Shown in pieces: positions 1 through 5,238 of a stretch of DNA of 13,169 nucleotides. The notes under the pieces were generated by a model. It was not told where the DNA came from and did no database searches. It saw only the letters and a program-made list of their open reading frames with translations. The position numbers were made by a program, and so were the translations under genes. Source of the stretch: Ancrocorticia sp052089425 (GTDB lineage Bacteria; Actinomycetota; Actinomycetes; Actinomycetales; Actinomycetaceae); NCBI RefSeq assembly GCF_052089425.1, contig NZ_JBQCZW010000048.1, forward strand, positions 1 through 13,169. Reading direction: 5' to 3'. How positions within the stretch are numbered: position 1 is the stretch's first letter; each line of letters opens with the position of its first letter.

Positions 1-394
1 GATTCGCGAGTGAGATTTCGGCACCAGCCTGCTTACGAGACGACTTACCGCTGTTGGCAATCAGGTCATACATCGTCCGATCAGGGCCCGGCAACGGCCC
101 CACACCAGACGAAGAACCCGGCACCTTTGGTGAATCGGGTGATACGGCGTCTTCTTGGGCCTTCCTCCGGGCGGCTTGCAACGCGGTGACATGCCCGGTC
201 GCGGCCATCGTCAACCCATCCAGTGTCAGACCGAGGGTTTTGAGGTTCCCGATCAGGTCCACACTTTCAGCTAGGTTCAGGCTAGCGACAGGCAGATCGT
301 TGGCTCCGGCGCTCAACAATGTGATCCCGCGGCGAATTTTGTCCATGGCAGCCGTCTTGATATCACGACCCGCCACCGTGCCCTCTAGTTCCAC
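1..394 (-). CDS. DUF222 / 13E12-type HNH endonuclease family protein, N-terminal part (partial)
   Basis: This minus-strand reading frame is open from a GTG at 394 to the window edge, so at least 131 residues are visible and the C-terminus is missing. The GTG is preceded by a purine-rich GGGGGTGGAG ribosome binding site about 3 nt away; an in-frame GTG three codons upstream is the alternative. The translation begins VELEGTVAGRDIKTAAMDKI, continues through an amphipathic Leu-rich helical stretch and a Pro/Ser linker, and ends in GKSSRKQAGAEISLAN. That last element resembles the segment of DUF222 proteins in which a repeated helix precedes the 'ARxLA' motif. DUF222 proteins usually carry a C-terminal HNH nuclease motif, which would lie outside the window. 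They are abundant, often multicopy actinobacterial proteins of uncertain role. The family call is from recognition of pattern only. The overlapping plus-strand frame is a shadow. Confidence 0.55.
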   Translation of the reverse strand, partial: MELEGTVAGRDIKTAAMDKIRRGITLLSAGANDLPVASLNLAESVDLIGNLKTLGLTLDGLTMAATGHVTALQAARRKAQEDAVSPDSPKVPGSSSGVGPLPGPDRTMYDLIANSGKSSRKQAGAEISLAN

Positions 395-469
395 GCTCTC
401 CACCCCCTGTCTACTTTCCGTTGCAATGGTTGAGATCCCGTCTATACGGGAACGTCCACATCATCCTGT

Positions 470-617
470 TTTCCAAACCTTTGTTCTACTACCTCCAGTC
501 TAGAAGACCCCTCCCACACATTCCGATCAAGGCAAGCGCCTAGGCTGGTAGAACTATCCAGATTCAAACGATTGTTCTATACCATCCAGCCTATCGGCGC
601 CCTCCCACATGTTTCCG
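470..617. repeat. Pair of ~55-bp imperfect direct repeats upstream of the DUF222 gene
   Basis: Copy 1 (about 470-525) and copy 2 (about 561-617) share the order: A-rich half-site, GTTCTA, a TCCAG-CTA block, CCCTCCCACA, and a TTCCG end. Both start with a dyad of the form yCAAAC-N4-GTTCTA. Between them, 542-554 (AGGCTGGTAGAAC) is roughly an inverted version of part of the repeat. The arrangement lies 75-225 bp upstream of the GTG start at 394, in the position expected for a regulatory region. It is not a CRISPR: there are only two copies and they diverge. Confidence 0.6.
564..579. promoter_or_regulatory. Candidate LexA/SOS box (TCAAAC-N4-GTTCTA)
   Basis: The 16-bp site matches the actinobacterial SOS-box consensus TCGAAC-N4-GTTCGA at 10 of 12 conserved positions. 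A weaker version, CCAAAC-N4-GTTCTA, lies at 473-488 (9 of 12). Both are upstream of a DUF222/13E12-type gene. Several mycobacterial 13E12 family genes are known to be LexA-controlled, which supports the reading, but binding is inferred. Confidence 0.4.
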
Positions 618-629
618 CGCCCATCCACA

Positions 630-865
630 GGCCTGATTCTGGGGACACCACGAGCTACGCAGCTGCAACCACAACGCAGAGAAGAGAAAAATGCCAAGGT
701 ACGGAGTCAGGCAGAGAACGATTGACCGACTAGCGGTCGGCCGACCCTAGCCGAACGCTACGTGAAGTGGTCTGTTTTGGTGGAAGCGGCTGTGTAGTGC
801 GAGAGCAACCGCTTCAAGATCCCCGGCCAGCCAACCATGCAGATCGGTATGGTTTAGGAAAGAGC
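630..865. other. Gene-poor stretch with clustered dyads
   Basis: No convincing gene is visible here on either strand. The stretch contains overlapping inverted repeats at 724-746 (GACCG-N5-CGGTC, CCGAC-N5-GTCGG and the perfect 12-bp palindrome GGTCGGCCGACC at 735-746). It also has a GAAGCGG/CCGCTTC stem at 783-789 and 809-815. With the SOS-like repeats to the left and the ATPase remnant to the right, it looks like accessory DNA that has been rearranged. Confidence 0.4.
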
Positions 866-938
866 TGACGTCACAGTCCGTTCGTGGGCCGCTGGCACTG
901 AGTCCCCGCAGTTGATCGGTCGCCCAGAGATGGTATCG
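866..938 (+). pseudogene. Decayed 5' fragment of an ATPase paralogous to the gene at 1981
   Basis: Translated from 866 the sequence reads ADVTVRSWAAGTESPQLIGR followed by PEM. The intact ATPase begins with MTADTLNPFRPSAGAEPPQLIGR followed by RGM, which aligns residue for residue over the second half: AG-[TA]-E-[SP]-PQLIGR. At DNA level CAGTTGATCGG is shared and the flanking codons match with mostly third-base changes. There is no ATG in the expected place, although a purine-rich GGAAAGAGC precedes the fragment. After residue ~23 the frame drifts into unrelated sequence, with a stop at 1027-1029 and no Walker A motif. I read this as the relic of a second copy of the ATPase gene that was cut off before its P-loop. 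Confidence 0.5.
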
Positions 939-1024
939 AGCAGATCAGGCTTTAGTTGGCCAATTCTGGTCCGAGGGTCGGAGGTCTCAATCCACATGCG
1001 AATCGAGCGTTCGGTCGCTCAGTT

Positions 1025-1444
1025 CTACTGATACGGATTCTCGACTCGCGCGCCGAGGATCGGCGCTCCGGTGTTGAGGTCTTCTGTCAGTACCCGGGAG
1101 CAGCGCGCGCGTTTCGCGGCGCAAACGATCAGCGAATCCCAATATGACAATTGCGCGGAGTGGACTGTCTCGATCGCCTCGCATACCAGATCATAATCAA
1201 GCGGCGCCATTCGCAGGTTCCCAAGATTGTTCACCACTTCGGCGGCTTGTTGAGCTCCCAGCGGAGTTGCGAGGTTCCGGGTTACTGTTACGTAGAACTC
1301 GCCGAGGACTTGCGGAGATACCACGAGATCTCGGGAATCGTCATTCAGAATGTCGGGTGATCGGGCACGTTTTGTTGCAGAGGAGACGCTTGTATCGAAT
1401 GCGTAGACAAGAACGTTGGTGTCCACGAACTGTCTGTCAGTCAT
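1025..1444 (-). CDS. vapC: PIN-domain ribonuclease toxin (VapC-like)
   Basis: This 139-residue protein carries the PIN-domain acidic constellation: D8 in FVDTNVLVYA, E49 in SPQVLGEFY, D103 in SYWDSLIV and D122 in LTEDLNTG. PIN toxins of type II systems are Mg-dependent RNases that cleave tRNA, rRNA or mRNA. The length is normal for a VapC and the active site is complete, so the toxin looks intact. The ATG at 1442-1444 overlaps the upstream antitoxin's stop codon by 8 nt (ATGACTGA), the translational coupling usual for toxin-antitoxin pairs. A longer in-frame start at 1507 would bury the antitoxin's end and is rejected. A short hairpin (GAGCG-N6-CGCTC, 1005-1020) lies just past the stop. Its antitoxin has an unusual, apparently replaced N-terminus (see 1437-1697), so its control may be altered. 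The target RNA cannot be inferred. Confidence 0.85.
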   Translation of the reverse strand: MTDRQFVDTNVLVYAFDTSVSSATKRARSPDILNDDSRDLVVSPQVLGEFYVTVTRNLATPLGAQQAAEVVNNLGNLRMAPLDYDLVCEAIETVHSAQLSYWDSLIVCAAKRARCSRVLTEDLNTGAPILGARVENPYQ

Positions 1445-1697
1445 ACAGGTCCCCGCGGGTCCACGTCCTACCTCCGCTAGAGGCTGTGGATTCATGAGCC
1501 AACTCAATGATCCGCTGACGCGCCGTTCGCTGGAGGTCTATTCCGCTCGCGTAGTCTTCAATAAAATCCCGAACTAAGGCGTTCACACTCGTTCCACCAG
1601 CAGTGGCTCGCACACGAGCCTGCCGCAGCGCTTCGAGCATGGGGCGCATTTTGGCGCTGGTTTCGGCTAGTTCAACGCTGGGGATGGAATTGGGCAT
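1437..1697 (-). CDS. Antitoxin of the PIN toxin, chimeric with a menF-derived N-terminus
   Basis: The 86-residue frame ends in a typical antitoxin body: RQARVRATAGGTSVNALVRD, then an acidic region and SSGGRTWTRGDLYD, a tail of the kind that binds PIN toxins. 'GTSVNALVRDF' resembles the helix-turn of ribbon-helix-helix (RHH) antitoxins. The first 24 residues (MPNSIPSVELAETSAKMRPM, then LEAL) do not belong to such a protein. They are identical except for one residue to positions 429-452 of the isochorismate synthase encoded at 3112-4515, and the DNA is 71/74 identical. The RHH N-terminal strand, which makes the dimer and contacts DNA, has therefore been replaced, while the toxin-binding part is retained. 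No Shine-Dalgarno sequence precedes the ATG at 1697, and an in-frame stop lies 8 codons upstream. It may be translated as a DNA-binding-deficient antitoxin, from an internal ATG, or be a damaged gene. Confidence 0.65.
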   Translation of the reverse strand: MPNSIPSVELAETSAKMRPMLEALRQARVRATAGGTSVNALVRDFIEDYASGIDLQRTARQRIIELAHESTASSGGRTWTRGDLYD

Positions 1698-1699
1698 GA
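1626..1699. repeat. 74-bp duplication of the menF 3' region, copy A
   Basis: This copy matches 3160-3233 at 71 of 74 positions, including an unbroken 61-nt identity (1630-1690 versus 3164-3224). It is in the same orientation as copy B. On the minus strand both are in the same codon phase, so the same peptide is encoded. Copy A forms the start of the antitoxin gene and copy B lies inside the intact isochorismate synthase gene. Confidence 0.9.
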
Positions 1700-1894
1700 C
1701 GCTGCTAAGGCCGAGTTGTGATCAGCGCAACCAGAGCCGCGTTCGTTGCAACTGCGCCTTAACATCCATGCGCGGGACCCTTCTTCGCGTAAGGAATTTC
1801 TACGCCGGCGAGGGCAGATGGCTGAGAAGAGAACAGAGTATTCCGGCTGCGGACGAATTGCCCAAGTATGCACAACGTGCGTAGTCGTACTCTA

Positions 1895-1958
1895 AGTACA
1901 CATGAGTACACCGAGTACACAGGAGTACACTAAGTACACAAGAGTACACATAGTGCAT
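1895..1958. repeat. Iteron-like AGTACAC array upstream of the ATPase gene
   Basis: AGTACAC occurs exactly at 1895, 1905, 1914, 1924, 1933 and 1943 (first base of each), with a degenerate seventh unit AGTGCAT at 1952. Spacing alternates 10, 9, 10, 9, 10, 9, so the sites lie almost on one face of the helix. The array ends 22 bp before the ATG of the ATPase (1981) and sits about 200 bp upstream of the divergent antitoxin/toxin operon. All units point the same way; each contains a GTAC core. The geometry is that of a multi-site protein-binding array (operator or replication-type iterons). The winged-helix region of the adjacent ATPase is an obvious candidate binder, by inference only. Confidence 0.8.
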
Positions 1959-1980
1959 AGCAGTTCATAAAGGGGAAGCG

Positions 1981-3081
1981 ATGACCGCTGACACGTTGAA
2001 TCCATTTCGTCCATCTGCAGGTGCTGAGCCCCCACAGTTGATCGGCCGTCGAGGGATGCTGGACGAGTTCAATTACGGTCTTGCAATCCGCTCAGGGGCA
2101 CCTGGGCTACTGACTATCTTTACTGGAGCGAGGGGCGTGGGGAAGACAGTCATGCTCGGCGAGGCGGAGAACATGGCGCGGTTACAAGGCTGGGTTGTGA
2201 TATCAGAGACGGCAACGCGCGGCCTTCTTGGGCGGATCGGCGAGTCGATGCGGTCTGCGGCTAATGAAATCGACGGCGGTACGGCGTCACGGAGAATCAC
2301 CGGAATCAGCGCGGCTGGCTTTTCCATCAGTACACAACTCGCGCCGGAGCAACAGACCGGATTGCGCGAGCTCGGCGAACAGCTACTTCACCTCGTGGAC
2401 GAACAGAAAACAGGTGTGTTGATTACTCTCGATGAGATACAAGGCGCGGATCGAAATGAACTGGCCCAGTTGGCTGCTTCCGTTCAGCATTTTATCCGCG
2501 GAAACCTTCCCATTGCTTTGGTTTTCGCGGGACTGCCTGCGGCAGTGTCTGATCTGCTCAATGAAGGTGTTGCAACGTTCCTTCGCCGTGCCGATCGGAT
2601 TGATTTACATGCGGCTTCTATCGATGAAGTGGAGGCCTCCTACCGCCACACGTTTGCTAGCCTCGACCACCCGCTAGACATTGCACTCATCAGGCGTGCC
2701 GCGGAATCGACGGGAGGATATCCGTTCCTGATTCAACTAGTTGGCTACCATGTATGGCAACTAGCAGAGGCCAGCGATGCTTCCTTGACTGCGGATGGCG
2801 TTGAGATGGCGTTAGCCTCCGCCCACCAGCGCAACGCTCGCATGGTAATAGATGCGGCGCTATCCACGGCTTCGCCCAAGGATCTCGATTTTCTTCGCGC
2901 TATGGCGAAGGACGATGGAGCATCTTCTACCGCGGATATTGGCCAACGGTTAGGCGATAAGAAAAACACTGTGAGCAACTACCGTGCACGGCTCATCGAC
3001 GCCGGTTTGGCGCAACCAGCCGGTCGCGGTCTCATCGATTTTGCGATTCCCGGTTTGCGCGAGCATCTCCGGAAGGCCTAA
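1981..3081 (+). CDS. AAA-type ATP-binding protein with C-terminal winged-helix region
   Basis: This 366-residue protein has a Walker A motif GARGVGKT at 49-56, a Walker B strand GVLITLDEIQ at 145-154 and a sensor-like segment LPIALVFAGLP. A C-terminal ~75-residue region (SPKDLDFLRAM to EHLRKA) has the helix-turn-helix/wing pattern TADIGQRLGDKKNTVSNYRA. The N-terminal 'PQLIGRRGMLDEF' is the familiar start of AAA_16/Orc1-like ATPases, which couple ATP to a C-terminal nucleic-acid binding domain. The ATG is preceded by AAAGGGGAAGCG, a good ribosome binding site. The gene is convergent with menF (30 bp between stops), preceded by the AGTACAC array, and has a degenerate paralogous 5' end at 866-938. 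The substrate and role are unknown. It could be a transcriptional or replication regulator, a transposition-type ATPase, or part of a defence system. No partner integrase, transposase or nuclease is encoded beside it. Confidence 0.75.
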   Translation: MTADTLNPFRPSAGAEPPQLIGRRGMLDEFNYGLAIRSGAPGLLTIFTGARGVGKTVMLGEAENMARLQGWVVISETATRGLLGRIGESMRSAANEIDGGTASRRITGISAAGFSISTQLAPEQQTGLRELGEQLLHLVDEQKTGVLITLDEIQGADRNELAQLAASVQHFIRGNLPIALVFAGLPAAVSDLLNEGVATFLRRADRIDLHAASIDEVEASYRHTFASLDHPLDIALIRRAAESTGGYPFLIQLVGYHVWQLAEASDASLTADGVEMALASAHQRNARMVIDAALSTASPKDLDFLRAMAKDDGASSTADIGQRLGDKKNTVSNYRARLIDAGLAQPAGRGLIDFAIPGLREHLRKA

Positions 3082-3111
3082 AGCACCCGTAGCGGCATCA
3101 TCGATACCGCC

Positions 3112-4515
3112 CTAGAGCTGAGCCCCAGTGAGATCCGCAGTAGCCGAATCGTCTACGCCCAGTGCTTCGAGCATGGGGCGCATTTTGGCGCTGGTTTCGG
3201 CTAGTTCAACGCTGGGGATGGAATCCGGCATGATGCCTCCACCAGCAAACAAGCGAATAGAGCGCCGATCCTCGGCCAATTGCCCGCAGCGTAGAGCGAT
3301 CCCAAATTCGCCCGAGCCGGCGCGATCGATCCAGCCGACGGGGCCAGAGTAGCGGCCACGCTGGGTGCCTTCGAGCTTTTTGAGGAGGTCTGCGGCCAGC
3401 ATGGTTGGGGTGCCACAAACGGCGGCGGTGGGGTGAAGGGCATCGGCGATATCGAGCGCACTCCCGCGGGAGATCGTGGCGGTCACATCGGTGGCAAGAT
3501 GAACCACGTTGGGAAGTTCGAGAAGGAACGGCTCGGCCGGCACATCCAATTCGTTCGCCAGAGGCGCGAGCGCACGAGCCACAGATTCCACGGCAAAGTG
3601 GTGCTCGTTGCGATTCTTCACCGAATCGAGCAGCTCCTGACCTGCCCCCGGTGATGCGGTGCCAGCCAAGACGCGCGAACGCACCTTCCCGGAATCGGCG
3701 GCGGCCAGCATTTCGGGAGTGGCGCCAATGAGTCCGTCTGCCGCAAACACCCACGTGGAGCCGTAGCGATCCCGTAGTTGTTGAGCAAGAAAACGCTCAT
3801 CGATCGGAGACTCGGAGGTAACCAGAATATCGCGCGACAGCACAACCTTCGACGCTGCACCGGCCTTAAGCTCCTCGATGAGCTGATCCAACGACGCCCG
3901 CCACCTGCTCTGCGTCATCCTGCCCGGAGCCGTTCGCAGGCCGCCCGGTGAAGTAACGGGTTCTTTCGTAAGAAATAGTTCCGCTGGCGAGGCCGGGTCC
4001 GCGGGCGCTGCGGGTTTGATGGGCGAGGCCGAGTCCATGGGCGACGCCGGGTCCCCGGGCACCACAGGTTCGATCGACGGCACCGGACCCCGGGGCACAC
4101 CCGCAACCCGCGCCGTCACAACCACAGCCTCGCCACCACGGCGCACCACCGCGATCTCGGGAACGGCCACGAAGCCGGGCGTCCCCTCGGCAAAACCAAA
4201 GGATGCGATGGCGAACGGGGCGCGCTCTGCCCACGAATACCCAGAAGAATTGTTCACGGTGGCCGCATCGGCAAGCCCGGCCCACATCCGCGACGCCTCG
4301 CGCATGGCGTGTTCGCCCACGGCATCGATTCTGGCCGCCTCGCCCCAGCCCACAATCTCCATGTCAGAGCCGAGCCACGCCAGCAGCCCCGCAGGCTCGG
4401 GAACAACGTCCAGAAGATTGGCCGGGGCGCCATGGAACAGCTGAACATCAACGATAAGAGAGGAGCGGCTCCCCTGACGCGTGGACCGTGCGGACCCCAT
4501 GGACCTTGTGGACAA
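3112..4515 (-). CDS. menF: Isochorismate synthase
   Basis: This enzyme converts chorismate to isochorismate, the first committed step to menaquinone (or to 2,3-dihydroxybenzoate siderophores). The chorismate-binding domain occupies roughly residues 205-450. It shows the family blocks KVVLSRDI, GATPEML, SRVLAGTASPG, KNRNEHHFAVESV, LPNVVHLATDV, LHPTAAVCGTP, RGRYSGPVGWID, GEFGIALRCGQL and LFAGGGIMPDS. The length of 467 fits the family, but residues 141-192 are a Pro/Ala/Asp-rich linker with a repeated 12-mer (IEPVVPGDPASP at 148, IKPAAPADPASP at 166). The chosen start is TTG at 4515, nine bases after AAGGAG; an ATG at 4500 is an alternative with a poorer site. No other menaquinone gene is adjacent, so MenF versus a DhbC/EntC role is not decided. 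The 3' end is the source of the duplication at 1626-1699. A divergent MarR gene shares its upstream region. Confidence 0.9.
   Translation of the reverse strand: MSTRSMGSARSTRQGSRSSLIVDVQLFHGAPANLLDVVPEPAGLLAWLGSDMEIVGWGEAARIDAVGEHAMREASRMWAGLADAATVNNSSGYSWAERAPFAIASFGFAEGTPGFVAVPEIAVVRRGGEAVVVTARVAGVPRGPVPSIEPVVPGDPASPMDSASPIKPAAPADPASPAELFLTKEPVTSPGGLRTAPGRMTQSRWRASLDQLIEELKAGAASKVVLSRDILVTSESPIDERFLAQQLRDRYGSTWVFAADGLIGATPEMLAAADSGKVRSRVLAGTASPGAGQELLDSVKNRNEHHFAVESVARALAPLANELDVPAEPFLLELPNVVHLATDVTATISRGSALDIADALHPTAAVCGTPTMLAADLLKKLEGTQRGRYSGPVGWIDRAGSGEFGIALRCGQLAEDRRSIRLFAGGGIMPDSIPSVELAETSAKMRPMLEALGVDDSATADLTGAQL
3160..3233. repeat. 74-bp direct repeat, copy B (inside menF)
   Basis: This is the counterpart of 1626-1699, offset by 1534 bp. 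On the minus strand it encodes residues 429-452 of the synthase, including the conserved GIMPDS...AETSAKM substrate-domain end. The synthase frame then continues 15 further codons (GVDDSATADLTGAQL) to its stop. In copy A the frame instead continues into the antitoxin body. Confidence 0.9.
3984..4074. repeat. Degenerate in-gene tandem repeat coding the Pro/Ala/Asp linker of MenF
   Basis: Units around GGCGAGGCCGGGTCC / GGCGAGGCCGAGTCC / GGCGACGCCGGGTCC recur within 90 bp, giving the protein repeat I-x-P-x-x-P-x-DPASP twice 18 residues apart, with a partial 'MDSASP' between. It adds a flexible linker between the N-terminal part and the chorismate-binding domain. Repeats of this kind can change length by slippage in steps that keep the frame. 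Confidence 0.6.
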
Positions 4516-4615
4516 TGACCTGTACTCCTTGATCGGCGGCTACTCCCTGACCGGCTGCCCACATATCCTAACCGCAACGGGTGGAAAAGGCACCGTCGCC
4601 CCACCTGAAGGAATT

Positions 4616-4633
4616 TATCTTCACATCAAGTAA
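4616..4633. promoter_or_regulatory. Candidate MarR operator and start-proximal promoter
   Basis: TATCTT-CACATC-AAGTAA is an imperfect 18-bp dyad of the CTT...AAG type bound by many MarR-family regulators. A -10-like TAATCT (4631-4636) overlaps its right arm. Seven bases later comes the ATG of the MarR gene (4643), so transcription may start on the ATG, giving a leaderless mRNA. The site also lies upstream of the divergent menF gene, about 100 bp from its start. Operator function is inferred. Confidence 0.4.
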
Positions 4634-4642
4634 TCTTGGGTC

Positions 4643-5155
4643 ATGCGCAATTCGGATGGAGTACGCGACGAAGTTGATGGCATCGTTGCAGCTTGGGGGC
4701 GGGAGCGGACGGATTTTGATCCGGAGCCGCTTTCCGTGTTTTCGCGCCTGCTTCGGCTGGATCGTCATATCGATCGGATGCGGCGCCAAGCCTTCTCGAA
4801 GTACGGCATCGAATCCTGGGAATTCGAGATGCTCGCGGCCCTGCGCCGTCAGGGCGAACCCTACCGCCTCACCGCTGGCCGCCTAGTTCAGGAGACTCTC
4901 GTCTCCTCCGGCACGGTCACCAACCGCATTGACCGCATGGTGACGCACGGTTATGCCGAGCGCCATCCGGACCCCAACGATCGGCGGGTCGTCCACGTTC
5001 AAGCCACCGCGCGTGGCGTTGAGCTTGTGGACGCCGCGATGGCCGATTTGCTGGAGGCCGAGCAGCGCAAGCTAGAAGATATGGCGGCGCAGGACCAGCG
5101 AGAATTGGCCGATTTGCTTCGCCAGCTTCTCGCACACTTCGAGCGCGAGGGCTGA
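4643..5155 (+). CDS. MarR-family transcriptional regulator
   Basis: The 170-residue protein has the MarR winged helix at about 55-130: KYGIESWEFEMLAALRRQG (helix 2), YRLTAGRLVQETLVSSGTVT (HTH), NRIDRMVTHGYAERHPDPND plus RR (recognition and wing), with dimerisation helices at both ends. 'DPNDRR' is the typical MarR wing turn. MarR proteins bind palindromic operators and release them on binding phenolic or oxidant ligands. The ATG at 4643 has no Shine-Dalgarno sequence but lies 7 bp after a -10-like element, in keeping with a leaderless message. It is divergent from menF and convergent with the ABC permease gene at 5239, so autoregulation and control of menF are the most economical guesses. Its ligand cannot be inferred. 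Confidence 0.9.
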   Translation: MRNSDGVRDEVDGIVAAWGRERTDFDPEPLSVFSRLLRLDRHIDRMRRQAFSKYGIESWEFEMLAALRRQGEPYRLTAGRLVQETLVSSGTVTNRIDRMVTHGYAERHPDPNDRRVVHVQATARGVELVDAAMADLLEAEQRKLEDMAAQDQRELADLLRQLLAHFEREG

Positions 5156-5162
5156 TTAACGA

Positions 5163-5204
5163 CGACGACGGAACCTTGCGTACGTACGGAGCGTCCCGTC
5201 GTCG
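5163..5204. terminator. Bidirectional hairpin between convergent genes
   Basis: A perfect 9-bp GC-rich stem (CGACGACGG at 5163-5171, CCGTCGTCG at 5196-5204) encloses a loop that itself holds the palindrome CGTACGTACG. It sits 8 bp after the marR stop and 35 bp after the stop of the convergent ABC permease gene. It is followed by AAAATAAT on the plus strand. Position and stability suggest a shared terminator, although no long T-run is present. Confidence 0.55.
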
Positions 5205-5238
5205 AAAATAATCCGTACTCAGGACGCAGAATCTTGCA

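Noticed and set aside
54..503. Plus-strand open frame of 149 codons
   Set aside because: It is antisense to the DUF222-like gene, has no ribosome binding site and its protein has no recognisable pattern; the minus-strand frame with GGTGGAG before a GTG is better.
1895..1958. CRISPR-like array
   Set aside because: Units of 7 bp with 2-3 bp between them are far too short for repeats and spacers; this is an iteron or operator array.
1626..3233. Insertion sequence with terminal inverted repeats
   Set aside because: The flanking copies are direct, not inverted, 74 bp long and derived from menF; no transposase or integrase frame lies between them.
3201..4604. Several long open frames overlapping menF on both strands
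   Set aside because: They are GC-driven shadow frames; only the minus-strand frame 3112-4515 carries isochorismate synthase motifs.
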